Shown: positions 15,583 to 24,321 of the stretch, piece by piece | Numbering within the stretch: the first letter of the stretch is position 1 | How the letters are laid out: each line of letters begins with the position of its first letter | Assembly (NCBI GenBank): GCA_016839655.1 | Contig: JAEOTW010000096.1 | Span: forward strand, 1-31,932 | DNA length: 31,932 bases | Direction: 5' to 3' | Source: Promethearchaeota archaeon | GTDB lineage: Archaea > Asgardarchaeota > Lokiarchaeia > Sigynarchaeales > SOKP01 | Position numbers and translations under genes: made by a program | The notes under the pieces: model-generated | Told to the model about the DNA's origin: nothing | Databases searched by the model: none | The model's input: the letters and a program-made list of their open reading frames with translations, nothing else

Positions 15583-15770
15583 ACAAATTGATTTTAGGAT
15601 ATATGATTAGTTTCTATCAATCTCTTTAACTGAAATTAAAAATACATAGTTTTAGAATGATTTTATATACCATTAGTTTGATTGAAATTTTATAGAAAAA
15701 GAGTTTAGAGTGATTAAATTTTTATGAATTTAGTAAAAATTTAAATGTTATAATTTTGATTTTCTGTGTA

Positions 15771-16166
15771 ATGAAGTCTTTTACTGAGAATGAGTTTGAA
15801 TTTTTGGAAGATAAAAATATTCTCATTTTAAGACATTATCTTGTTATTAGAACTCAAGCATCCCAAGAAGTACTTTATAAAAAAGTATTAAGAGAATTAA
15901 GGGATTTAATAGTATTTAAAAAGTACCCTAACGTGCTAGTGGATGCTCGTGGTGTGGAAATGGATTTTTCGACTGAATCTCTTTTGCAGAGACCTAAATT
16001 ATGGAAAACTTTAGAGCCGGAAAAACACATAAATATAAAAATAGCATTACTACTTGACACAATTGATACTTCCGCTCAGATTAAAATGACCAGATTACAT
16101 ACTTATGGATATAATCTTCTTCTTTTTATAGATTATAATAAAGCAATGAAATGGTTATTAGAGTGA
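15771..16166 (+). CDS. SpoIIAA/STAS-SEC14-like small protein
   Basis: A 131-residue protein starting MKSFTENEFEF at the ATG at 15771; an in-frame TTG at 15756 adds five residues and seems less likely. The pattern is NVLVDARGVEMDFSTESL, then INIKIALLLD, then TYGYNLLLFIDYNKAMKWLLE. It resembles the SpoIIAA-like (STAS/SEC14) fold, in which a strand ending in VDxRG is followed by alternating helices and strands and a C-terminal helix. No catalytic motif, signal peptide or membrane segment is visible. The role is unknown. It is a single gene with its own spacer on both sides (254 bases before it, 128 after). Fold assignment is by pattern only. Confidence 0.5.
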   Translation: MKSFTENEFEFLEDKNILILRHYLVIRTQASQEVLYKKVLRELRDLIVFKKYPNVLVDARGVEMDFSTESLLQRPKLWKTLEPEKHINIKIALLLDTIDTSAQIKMTRLHTYGYNLLLFIDYNKAMKWLLE

Positions 16167-16294
16167 AGTTTGGTAAAGGATTATAAAGTTTTTTAATAGG
16201 AATGAAATTGGTAAATTAATGATTAAATTTAAGAAAGATTTATGAGATCTTTAAATTTATAATAATTAATAAACCCCCTTCATGACAATTTCAT

Positions 16295-17299
16295 ATGGAA
16301 AATTTAGAACTTAAATTACCCTCTGATGAACCAGAGCAATTAATAGTGAAATCTCAAGACAGTACTAACCCAAATTATGGATGTGAACCCGAAAAGAGAA
16401 GTATTCAATCGCTTTTGGAATACGGAGTAATAAATCTAGATAAACCCAGTGGCCCAACTAGTCATGAAGTTGTCTCATGGGTTCGAAAAATTTTAAATAT
16501 CTCAAATGCAGGGCATGGGGGAACGCTTGATCCTAAAGTTACTGGTATATTACCGTGTGCTTTAGGAAATGCAACTCGTGCTTTATCAGCGCTTCTAAGT
16601 GCGGGTAAGGAATATATTGGGGTAATGTATTTACATACCCCTGAAAAAAAACAAAGGATAGAAAAAATATTTAAATTGTTCACTGGAAAAATCTATCAAA
16701 AACCTCCTTTAAAGTCATCAGTTGTTAGAAGACTAAGGATTAGAGAGATCTATTATAGTGAAGTAATTGAAGTTGAAAAGAATCACATTTTATTCAGGAT
16801 TGGATGCGAAGCAGGTACTTATGTAAGGAAGTTTTGCTTTGACTTAGGAGAAGCTCTTTGCTCAGGAGCTCATATGCTAGAACTTAGAAGGACTAGAGTT
16901 GGTAATTTTAAGGAAACTGATAATCTGATATCTCTCCAAAATTTAAAGGATGCCTATACCATCTATCAATTGGAAGCTAACGAATATTACTTGAGGAAAT
17001 TAATATACCCAATGGAGAAGATGGTATCTCATTTACCAAAAATTCATGTTAGAGACACAGCAGTAGATGCTTTATGTCATGGTGCGGATTTAGCATCTGC
17101 AGGCGTATGTAATATTGATGCTAGGATAAAAAAAAACATGTTAGTTGTATTTATGACACTAAAAAAAGAATTAATAGGATTTGGAACAGCATTAAAAGAT
17201 GCTATGCAAATGCTGAAGGCTAAATCAGGAATTCTAGCAAAAACCAATAAAATTTTTATGGAGAGAGGGACCTATCCACGTTGGAAAGAGAAAAAATGA
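16295..17299 (+). CDS. cbf5: Cbf5, H/ACA RNP tRNA/rRNA pseudouridine synthase
   Basis: The catalytic subunit of the archaeal H/ACA RNP; it makes pseudouridine in rRNA guided by H/ACA RNAs and can also modify tRNA U55. The 334-residue protein begins with a short non-conserved tail (1-40). The TruB-type catalytic domain follows: GVINLDKPSGPTSHEVVSWV and GHGGTLDPKVTGILP with catalytic D79. Further family blocks are QKPPLKSSVVRRLRIREIYY and GCEAGTYVRKFCFDLGE. A PUA domain starts near 248 (LPKIHVRDTAVDALCHGADLA) and ends in RGTYPRWKEKK. Start ATG; no obvious ribosome-binding site. It is followed 28 bases later by a methyltransferase in the same direction, probably one transcription unit. Confidence 0.95.
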   Translation: MENLELKLPSDEPEQLIVKSQDSTNPNYGCEPEKRSIQSLLEYGVINLDKPSGPTSHEVVSWVRKILNISNAGHGGTLDPKVTGILPCALGNATRALSALLSAGKEYIGVMYLHTPEKKQRIEKIFKLFTGKIYQKPPLKSSVVRRLRIREIYYSEVIEVEKNHILFRIGCEAGTYVRKFCFDLGEALCSGAHMLELRRTRVGNFKETDNLISLQNLKDAYTIYQLEANEYYLRKLIYPMEKMVSHLPKIHVRDTAVDALCHGADLASAGVCNIDARIKKNMLVVFMTLKKELIGFGTALKDAMQMLKAKSGILAKTNKIFMERGTYPRWKEKK

Positions 17300-17327
17300 A
17301 TTCTTTAAATTAACTTAATTTTATATC

Positions 17328-17960
17328 ATGGACGATAAGAAAAGTCATTATTATAGTAAATTTCCTGATGTTGATGTAAAGATTCATACTGTTTCTGAAA
17401 GTTTAAGAAGACATCTTTTCATTTTCAAGACAATATCAGGAGTATTTTCATTTAACAAAATCGATCTTGGAACCAAAGTTTTAATAAATCATATGTTCAT
17501 TCCAAATGAACCATCTATTTTGCTCGATTTAGGATGTGGTTATGGTGTAATAGGAATAGTCTTAGGATATGAATCATATCAGAGTTCAATTTATTTAATA
17601 GATATTAATAAGAGAGCAATTTGGTGTGCTAAAGAAAACATCAAATTAAATCTTCCAGATCAAACAAAAAACGTTAAAGCTTTATACGGAAATTATTTTG
17701 AACCTGTCCATAGTAAGAATATAAAATTTGATGGAATTTATATGAATCCTCCTTTACGTCAAGGAAGGAAAGCCTTTTTAAATATACTTACAGATGTTCA
17801 AGATTATTTAAAGGATAATGGTTCCTTTCAATTTGTAATCAGAAAAAAAATGGGAGCACCTTATATTTTAAAATATTTTGAGAATACATATCCTAATAAA
17901 AAAATTGAAATAATTTGCAAACGAAGTGGATATTGGGTTTTTAGATGTTTTCATAAGTGA
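17328..17960 (+). CDS. RsmC-like class I methyltransferase (MJ0882 type)
   Basis: A 210-residue SAM-dependent methyltransferase of the small MTS domain type. The start HYYSKFPDVDVKIHTVSESLRRHLFIFKT is followed by the SAM loop LLDLGCGYGVIGIVLG (65-80). The acidic residue ending strand 2 is in YLIDINKRAI, and the catalytic motif IV is MNPPLRQG (N140-P-P). NPP(L) motifs are typical of enzymes methylating exocyclic amino groups, and homologues act on rRNA or tRNA guanine; the target here is inferred. It lies between cbf5 and rpoH, all in the same direction, as fits an RNA-modification role. Confidence 0.82.
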   Translation: MDDKKSHYYSKFPDVDVKIHTVSESLRRHLFIFKTISGVFSFNKIDLGTKVLINHMFIPNEPSILLDLGCGYGVIGIVLGYESYQSSIYLIDINKRAIWCAKENIKLNLPDQTKNVKALYGNYFEPVHSKNIKFDGIYMNPPLRQGRKAFLNILTDVQDYLKDNGSFQFVIRKKMGAPYILKYFENTYPNKKIEIICKRSGYWVFRCFHK

Positions 17961-18023
17961 TGAATCAATTAATTTTCATTAGTATTGATAAAATAAACGA
18001 AAAATTTTTTAGATTGGTATCAT

Positions 18024-18320
18024 TTGAATATCTATCATTTTTTAAAAAGTGAGGATTTTTCCTTGACTAAAAAGAAACAGATTGATGTTTTACTCCATAA
18101 ATTTGTCCCTAAACATGTTCTTTTAACTAAAGAAGAATCGCAAAATCTTTTGGAAAAATTTCGCATTGATGTAAATGACTTACCTCAAATATTTGAAAAA
18201 GATCCTGTTGCGATTGCTATCGGAGCAAAAGAAGGAGATATAATAAAAATTGTTAGAGATTCCGAAACAACGGTTAAATCAGTAAATTATTATCGATATG
18301 TAAAAAAGGAAAAAGTCTAA
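18024..18320 (+). CDS. rpoH: DNA-directed RNA polymerase subunit H (Rpb5-like)
   Basis: RpoH is the archaeal equivalent of the C-terminal domain of eukaryotic Rpb5, part of the RNA polymerase jaw. The core from FVPKHVLLTKEESQNLL through DPVAIAIGAKEGDIIKIVRDSETTVKSVNYYRYV is diagnostic. The listed TTG gives 98 residues, longer than usual. A second in-frame TTG at 18063, with GAGG nine bases before it, would give 85 residues, closer to the family norm, and may be the real start. It precedes rpoB by 46 bases in the same direction, the conserved archaeal order. Confidence 0.94.
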   Translation: MNIYHFLKSEDFSLTKKKQIDVLLHKFVPKHVLLTKEESQNLLEKFRIDVNDLPQIFEKDPVAIAIGAKEGDIIKIVRDSETTVKSVNYYRYVKKEKV

Positions 18321-18366
18321 AATTAATTTTTTATAAAAAATAAAATATATTAGGGTTTATTGTATT

Positions 18367-21300
18367 TTGAGTTCTGGAAAATTATCAAATGCAGATAAAT
18401 GGGTCATTTTAAAGAGTTTATTTGATGAAAAAGGATTAGTTCGCCAACATTTAGATTCTTATAATAATTTTGTTGAGTATGAAATGCAAACGATTGTTGA
18501 TGAATCTGGCGAAGTTATTCCCGATATACCTGGTTTTAAAATAAAATTTGGAAAGATTAAAATAGGTATCCCAAAAGTTAGAGAAGCAGATGGAGCTACT
18601 ATGGAGATCACTCCAATAGAAGCAAGAATTAGAGAGCTTAGTTATGCTGCTGATATTGCATTAGAAATGACTCCTATAACTATTGATGAGAGGACACAGA
18701 GAGAAGAAGCAGAGGAGACTCTTGATATTTACATAGGAAAGATTCCAATAATGCTTAAAAGTTGTCGTTGTCCATTAGAAAGCCTTTCTGAGCCAGAATT
18801 AATTAATAGAGGTGAAGATCCATTAGATCCAGGTGGATATTTCATAATAAACGGTACTGAACGAGTTCTCGTTACTCAGGAAGATTTAGCACCTAATAGA
18901 ATTCTTGCTGAAGAAGCTAGTAGAAGTTCGAGCGCAACTCATCAAGCGAAAGTCTTTTCAACGAGAAGTGGATTCCGAGCACCAGTTACTATTGAAAGGA
19001 AAAAAGACGGTAATTTACGAGTTTCATTCCCATCAGTTCCAGGTAAAATTCCTTTAGCAATTCTAATGAGGTCTTTAGGATTGCATTCAGATAGAGAGAT
19101 TTTTGAAGCAATATCTGAAAATGATGAAATCCAGAAAGAATTGATTCCTGTAATAGATGTTGCCTCGGAGATCCAAGTTTTAAAGGATCCAGAGAAATCT
19201 CAACAAAACGCACTTGATTATATAGGAAAAAGAGTAGCGATTGGACAAACTAAAGATTATCGTATTAGGAGGGCTCTTCAAGTTTTAGATAGATATCTTT
19301 TACCTCATATCGGAAATGCTGAAGAAGATAGAATTAAAAAAGCTTATTATTTAGGACAGATGGCACAAAAAGTAATGGAACTTGCCTTAGGATTAAGAGA
19401 ACCAGATGATAAAGATCATTATGCAAATAAAAGATTAAAGCTAGCAGGAGAATTATTTACTTCATTATTTAGAGTAGCTTTCTTAAATCTTGTTAAAGAT
19501 ATAAAATATCAATTAGAAAGAACTGCTGTTAGAGGAAGGGCTCCAAATATTAAAACTGCTGTAAGAGCAGATGTAATAACAGAAAGAATTAGACATGCAT
19601 TAGCTACAGGTAATTGGGTTGGAGGAAAAGCAGGTGTCAGCCAACTTTTGAATCGAACTAATCATGTTGGGACACTAAGCCATTTAAGGCGAGTAATTTC
19701 ACCATTGAGTCGTAGTCAACCTCACTTTGAAGCTAGAGATTTGCATCCAACTCAATGGGGTAAAATTTGCCCAGCAGAAACTCCAGAAGGTCCGAACTGT
19801 GGTTTGGTTAAGAACCTGGGATTAGCATCAATAATATCTGTTGGAACTGATGAAAGAATTATTGAAAATATCTTAATTGATTTAGGAGTTATTCCCATAA
19901 ATGAAGTTAAGAATGTGAAGGGAGAAAAAGTTAAAGTCTTTTTGAACGGGAAATTAGTAGGAATTCATCAACAACATAATCCTTTTATTCGCCAATTAAG
20001 AGAAAAACGCAGAAAAGGAGAGATTGGGCAACATGTAAATATTGGTTATTATCATGACTCGAAAGAGATTCAAATTAATTGTGATGCAGGTAGAGCTACC
20101 CGACCACTATTTGTTCTGAAAAATAAAAACCTACTTGTTTCAAAGGAAGATATTGAAAAAATAAGACAAAACAAATTTATCTGGTCAGATTTAGTTCATA
20201 AGGGTGTTATTGAATATTTAGATGCTGAAGAAGAAGAAAATGCTTATATAGCAATGTTTGAAGAAGATATATCCTCTGAACACACACATTTGGAGATATC
20301 ACCAGCAGCAATTTTGGGAATTTGCGCGTCTATTATTCCATTTCCAGAACATAACCAATCTCCTAGAAATACTTATGAAGCGGGGATGGTAAAGCAAGCG
20401 CTAGGTTTATTTGCAGCAAATATGCATTTGAGATTAGACACTCGAGGACACACATTACATTATCCTCAACAACCCTTAGTAAAAACAAGTCCAATGGAGA
20501 TAATAGGGATAAATAAAAGACCTGCCGGCCAAAATTTTATCATTGGTATGATGAGTTTTGAAGGTTTTAATATAGAAGATGCAATTATCATAAATAAGGC
20601 ATCAATCGAGAGAGGTCTTGCCCGCAGTCATTTCTTCAGGACATACGATGCTGAAGAGAGAAAATATCCTGGAGGTGAAGTTGATAAATTTGAGATTCCA
20701 GAAAGAGGTGTAAGAGGATTCAAATCTGCTGAATCATATAGATTATTATCAGAAGTTGACGGAATCATTGAACCTGAAACACAAGTAAATGGGGGAGACG
20801 TCCTAATAGGAAGAACATCACCACCTAGATTTATTAAGTCATATGAAGAATTTGAACTAATGCAACCAAATAGACGTGAGACATCAAAAAATATGCGCCA
20901 TAATGAACAAGGAATAGTTGACACAGTAATTATTTCAGAAACCGTTGATGGCAATAAATTGGTTAAAATAAAGGTTAGAGACTTAAGAATTCCAGAATTA
21001 GGAGATAAATTTTCTTCTCGGCATGGTCAAAAGGGAGTTTTAGGATTAGTGGTTGAACAAGCAGATATGCCCTACACAGCCTCTGGTGTAATTCCTGATA
21101 TAATTGTAAATCCACATGCAATGCCTTCAAGAATGACCTTAGGACAACTTTTCGAAGGTATTAGTGGTAAAATTGCATGTACAACAGGAAAATTAGGAGA
21201 TGCAACCGCTTTCGAGTGGACTGATATAACAAAACTTCAGGAACAATTAGTAGCATCGGGGTTTGAATTCAATGGAAGAGAAGTAATGTATAATGGAATT

Positions 21301-21738
21301 ACGGGTGAAAAATATGAAGCGGGAATATACTGCGCCCCAATTTATTATCAAAAGCTATATCACTTAGTTGCAGATAAACTTCATGCTCGAGCAAGAGGTC
21401 CAGTTCAAATATTAACACGACAACCAACAGAAGGTCGTGCTCGTGAGGGAGGTTTAAGATTCGGAGAAATGGAGAGGGATTGTTTAGTTGGACATGGTTC
21501 AGCGTTATTGTTAAAAGAACGCCTTTTAGACGAATCTGATCGAACTGTAATATTAGTTTGTGAAAAATGTGGACTTCTAGCAGTTTATGATAGAAACAGA
21601 GATAAACGTTATTGCCCAGTTTGTGGAGAAGGCACAATTATTTCCAAAGTTGTGTGTTCTTACGCTTTTAAATTATTACTACAGGAAATGATGTCGCTAG
21701 GGTTAGCACCACGACTTAAACTGAAAGAAAAAATATGA
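18367..21738 (+). CDS. rpoB: DNA-directed RNA polymerase subunit B (unsplit)
   Basis: The second largest RNA polymerase subunit, here a single 1123-residue chain, not the B''/B' split found in many euryarchaea. It begins at TTG with MSSGKLSNADKWVILKSLFDEKGLVRQHLDSYN. Diagnostic blocks include GGYFIINGTERVLVTQED, HPTQWGKICPAETPEGPNCGLVKNL, GFNIEDAIIINK, and GDKFSSRHGQKGVLG with active-site basic residues. The C-terminal RLRFGEMERDC-like block reads GLRFGEMERDCLVGHG. A zinc site CEKC ... CPVC lies at about 1065-1090. It ends MSLGLAPRLKLKEKI. The rpoA1/rpoA2 genes that usually follow are absent; instead, two small membrane proteins lie downstream on the other strand. Confidence 0.98.
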   Translation: MSSGKLSNADKWVILKSLFDEKGLVRQHLDSYNNFVEYEMQTIVDESGEVIPDIPGFKIKFGKIKIGIPKVREADGATMEITPIEARIRELSYAADIALEMTPITIDERTQREEAEETLDIYIGKIPIMLKSCRCPLESLSEPELINRGEDPLDPGGYFIINGTERVLVTQEDLAPNRILAEEASRSSSATHQAKVFSTRSGFRAPVTIERKKDGNLRVSFPSVPGKIPLAILMRSLGLHSDREIFEAISENDEIQKELIPVIDVASEIQVLKDPEKSQQNALDYIGKRVAIGQTKDYRIRRALQVLDRYLLPHIGNAEEDRIKKAYYLGQMAQKVMELALGLREPDDKDHYANKRLKLAGELFTSLFRVAFLNLVKDIKYQLERTAVRGRAPNIKTAVRADVITERIRHALATGNWVGGKAGVSQLLNRTNHVGTLSHLRRVISPLSRSQPHFEARDLHPTQWGKICPAETPEGPNCGLVKNLGLASIISVGTDERIIENILIDLGVIPINEVKNVKGEKVKVFLNGKLVGIHQQHNPFIRQLREKRRKGEIGQHVNIGYYHDSKEIQINCDAGRATRPLFVLKNKNLLVSKEDIEKIRQNKFIWSDLVHKGVIEYLDAEEEENAYIAMFEEDISSEHTHLEISPAAILGICASIIPFPEHNQSPRNTYEAGMVKQALGLFAANMHLRLDTRGHTLHYPQQPLVKTSPMEIIGINKRPAGQNFIIGMMSFEGFNIEDAIIINKASIERGLARSHFFRTYDAEERKYPGGEVDKFEIPERGVRGFKSAESYRLLSEVDGIIEPETQVNGGDVLIGRTSPPRFIKSYEEFELMQPNRRETSKNMRHNEQGIVDTVIISETVDGNKLVKIKVRDLRIPELGDKFSSRHGQKGVLGLVVEQADMPYTASGVIPDIIVNPHAMPSRMTLGQLFEGISGKIACTTGKLGDATAFEWTDITKLQEQLVASGFEFNGREVMYNGITGEKYEAGIYCAPIYYQKLYHLVADKLHARARGPVQILTRQPTEGRAREGGLRFGEMERDCLVGHGSALLLKERLLDESDRTVILVCEKCGLLAVYDRNRDKRYCPVCGEGTIISKVVCSYAFKLLLQEMMSLGLAPRLKLKEKI

Positions 21739-21818
21739 TTTATCTCGTTTGAATTACACTTACAATTTTTTATATTCGTTCTAATAAATTTTTTAAAAAA
21801 AAATATTAGGATGGATTA

Positions 21819-22235
21819 TTATAATCCAAATTGAAGAAATTCATAAAGTCCAGGAATCATCGTATAAAGCAGAAAGAGGAAAAATAATGTCAATAAAGAA
21901 ATCCAAATGGAATTGTCCCAAGCTACATCTAGCAAGTATTTTGTCAAGACAAATATTATCAGAAATCCAATGATAGGGGTTAATCGAACTAAATGATTTT
22001 GGCCACTAAAAGCTATAACACTTCCAATTGCTCCTAGAACTGAATCTATTGCCGCTAACACTATCGGTATTATCAAAACACAAATTAATGCTAAAAGGAT
22101 TATCATAAATTTTTTATCGGAAGCTTTAGTCTTTGATACGATGAGTAAAACAGCTATGAAGATAATTAAAGCCACAACTACGGTTGCTAAAATGAGCCAT
22201 AGTACAAATAACAGAGCTTCTGCTTGAAATAACAT
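21819..22235 (-). CDS. Small four-helix membrane protein, unknown
   Basis: A 138-residue, almost wholly hydrophobic product with about four membrane segments (about 8-33, 44-70, 84-102 and 111-131). They are separated by the short polar loops KTKASDKKF, SGQNHLVR and DVAWDNS. I do not recognise a family and see no catalytic motif. It is on the strand opposite to rpoB, 80 bases past the rpoB stop, with its own upstream spacer of 182 bases. A second, smaller membrane protein lies upstream in the same direction. Confidence 0.6.
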   Translation of the reverse strand: MLFQAEALLFVLWLILATVVVALIIFIAVLLIVSKTKASDKKFMIILLALICVLIIPIVLAAIDSVLGAIGSVIAFSGQNHLVRLTPIIGFLIIFVLTKYLLDVAWDNSIWISLLTLFFLFLLYTMIPGLYEFLQFGL

Positions 22236-22417
22236 TTTTAAACTCCTAATTTTGTATTAAAATATATTAAGAAATTGTGATTATAAGATGAAAACTTTTC
22301 TTCTTTTTTAAATATTGACAATATCAGTTAAAATAGAGAAAGCCTGAGATTTTACTTCTCAAATTCTTAATATCATTGTACAATGAATAAGCATAAGAAA
22401 AATTTTAATTTTCTTAA

Positions 22418-22618
22418 TTATAATCCCCATGAAAGCAATAAAAAGTGAAGAGCGAATGCTAAAAATACAGCGGAGATTACCCCACTAATGATGGATAATT
22501 TAATTGAAATTTCTCTCCCATACTTAGTATAAATAACTAAAATTACTAATGAAATTAAGCCTATAATTAGAAAAACCCATGCTAAGGACCAAATTGTTAG
22601 GGAAGGAATATCAGTCAT
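22418..22618 (-). CDS. Small two-helix membrane protein, unknown
   Basis: A 66-residue product with two hydrophobic segments (about 8-30 and 41-63) joined by the charged loop TKYGREISIKLS. It starts at ATG. Its length is modest for such AT-rich DNA, but the clean two-helix pattern, the positive loop and the lack of any overlapping gene support it. No family recognised. It is in the same orientation as the four-helix protein 182 bases downstream. Confidence 0.5.
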   Translation of the reverse strand: MTDIPSLTIWSLAWVFLIIGLISLVILVIYTKYGREISIKLSIISGVISAVFLAFALHFLLLSWGL

Positions 22619-22769
22619 AATACATATATATTTTTTTTGTAATCTGTATTTTTAGTTATGTTTTATTTTTTTTTAATTTTATTAATGAATAAAATTTATA
22701 ATTATAATCTTTTGATATTTATTAAATAAAATTGAAATAAATTTATAGAAACATAAATGGATAAATAGT

Positions 22770-23552
22770 ATGCATTTTCTAAAAAATATTGTTGAATCTC
22801 CAGTTTTGGATGATCCTGCAAATAATCATATGAATATTCATCGGCATTTTTATAGATATTCAAGAGGAGATTTTATTGGCCCTGCTTTGAAAATAAGTCA
22901 AACGAAAGCAAAATTTACACTAAAGGGAAGTCATGAATTTGAAGATTTGATCCAGGAACTAGTAGCTAGTGGAATATCCAATGCAAATGAAAAATTTGAA
23001 ATTAAAGGAAGATTAATCAGTGGTGCTAATATCATTGATATTATTACAAATTTAGGATTTAATTGGAATCTTAAGCAATCTACAGGTCAAACAAAAAATT
23101 TTAAAGCGGAAATTATTGATACAGTTAACAAGGATTCTTTATTGCAGAGTATTGAGGCATTTCGGGAGACAAGTTACTTTTTGGTTTCGTTCAATTTAAA
23201 TCCCACTTGTAAAGTAACTACCAAAAAAAAAGTTCCACAGCCCTCCAAAAAGAAGGTAGAAGAGGATGATGTTAGTAAAAGAATTCAATTTTGTACAGGA
23301 TATTTGAGTAACTCAGATAAAAATCTCAATAATCTAATAAATAATGCTTTATATGATTTTACATCTGATCTCCCAAAAAGTTGGAAATCAATCACTATTT
23401 TTAACAATTATAAAATAACAGACATTGAAATCCCCAAAAATATTTCAAATTCAAGGTTATTAAGAGTAATGGCTATAAGAAAAGGCAAACTGTTTCGTAG
23501 CTTAGATATAGATGGTGAGATTATAGAAAAACAATATTCAGTAGTAGTTTAA
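22770..23552 (+). CDS. Conserved-looking archaeal protein of unknown function
   Basis: A 260-residue soluble protein with no signal peptide or membrane segment. The N-terminus MNIHRHFYRYSRGDFIGPALKI, preceding TKAKFTLKGSHEFEDLIQELV, looks like a conserved beta-rich domain. A basic/acidic linker (about 165-190, KKKVPQPSKKKVEEDD) separates it from a C-terminal part with FNNYKITDIEIPKN and RLLRVMAIRKGKLFRSLDIDGE. The tripartite pattern suggests a real, constrained protein. I believe similar archaeal proteins are annotated only as hypothetical, but I cannot name a family. It lies upstream of the TFE gene in the same direction, with about 105 bases between them. Confidence 0.6.
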   Translation: MHFLKNIVESPVLDDPANNHMNIHRHFYRYSRGDFIGPALKISQTKAKFTLKGSHEFEDLIQELVASGISNANEKFEIKGRLISGANIIDIITNLGFNWNLKQSTGQTKNFKAEIIDTVNKDSLLQSIEAFRETSYFLVSFNLNPTCKVTTKKKVPQPSKKKVEEDDVSKRIQFCTGYLSNSDKNLNNLINNALYDFTSDLPKSWKSITIFNNYKITDIEIPKNISNSRLLRVMAIRKGKLFRSLDIDGEIIEKQYSVVV

Positions 23553-23657
23553 GGTTTAAGGTTAAATTTTTCTGATTGTAATTTTCAAAAAAATTTAATT
23601 TTTATCAAAGATTTATCTATTAAATTAAAAATGATAAAATGAAAGAGGCAAAATCAT

Positions 23658-24233
23658 ATTAAAGAATTAAATCCTTTCTTAAGATCTTTCTTATATATTA
23701 TTGGCGGTGAAATCGCAATATATGTTGGGATGGAACTTCTGAAGTCTGAATCTGAAGACATTACTGACGAGGATATAACTGAAAACATAAAAGAAAGTAT
23801 TGAAGGTACAGAAGTTGATTTTGAACTTGATGATCCTGAAATCTTAAAGTTAAATACAGTTCGTAAAACACTTTATAAACTTTATTCAGAAAAACTTGCT
23901 CAATTTAGGCGTATAAGAGATAAATCTACAGGATGGTTTATCTATTATTGGTGGCATGAATTTGACTTGCTAGAAGAAATTCTTATCGAAAAGAAAAAGT
24001 TAATTGAAAGTAAATTACGAGATAGATTACAATTTGAACAGAATAATTATTTCTTTATTTGCTATAATTGTGAAGAATCAAACATGAAATACAATTTTGA
24101 TGAAGCTTTTGAGCTTAATTTTAGATGTCCGGATTGTGGAGGCTCGCTAGAAGCTCAAGATAATCAAACTATCATTGAATTATTGAAGAGTAAAATAGCA
24201 CAAATTCAAAACACAAGAATTTCAGTAGATTAA
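23658..24233 (+). CDS. tfe: Transcription initiation factor E, alpha subunit (TFE)
   Basis: TFE helps RNA polymerase and TFB open promoter DNA. The C-terminal two-thirds is diagnostic: LNTVRKTLYKLYSEKLAQFRRIRDKSTGWFIYYWWHEFD, then a coiled region, then a zinc ribbon CYNC ... CPDC. The first ATG in frame (23730) would cut off the first helices of the winged-helix domain. The frame is open upstream from 23643, just after a TGA, and reads KELNPFLRSFLYIIGGEIAIYVG, which matches the start of TFE winged helices. No ATG, GTG or TTG occurs in that stretch. I propose ATT at 23658, with AGAGG about nine bases before it. The alternative is a one-base frameshift linking to the ATG at 23639 (MKEAKSY). An acidic insert (about residues 50-65 from the proposed start) interrupts the winged helix. 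Confidence 0.88.
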   Translation: MKELNPFLRSFLYIIGGEIAIYVGMELLKSESEDITDEDITENIKESIEGTEVDFELDDPEILKLNTVRKTLYKLYSEKLAQFRRIRDKSTGWFIYYWWHEFDLLEEILIEKKKLIESKLRDRLQFEQNNYFFICYNCEESNMKYNFDEAFELNFRCPDCGGSLEAQDNQTIIELLKSKIAQIQNTRISVD

Positions 24234-24321
24234 ATAATTCAATATTGATATCCAAAAACATTATTAGAACAAGTTTGTTAATTTACAATATTATTTATTT
24301 TAAAATTTAAGCATAATTTAT

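Noticed and set aside
15756..15770. TTG start for the SpoIIAA-like protein
   Set aside because: It adds only IFCV before an in-frame ATG at 15771 that fits the conserved fold better.
17950..18000. Possible C/D box small RNA (GTGATGA after the methyltransferase gene)
   Set aside because: The C-box-like string overlaps the stop codon and no D box CTGA or internal C'/D' pair lies at a suitable distance.
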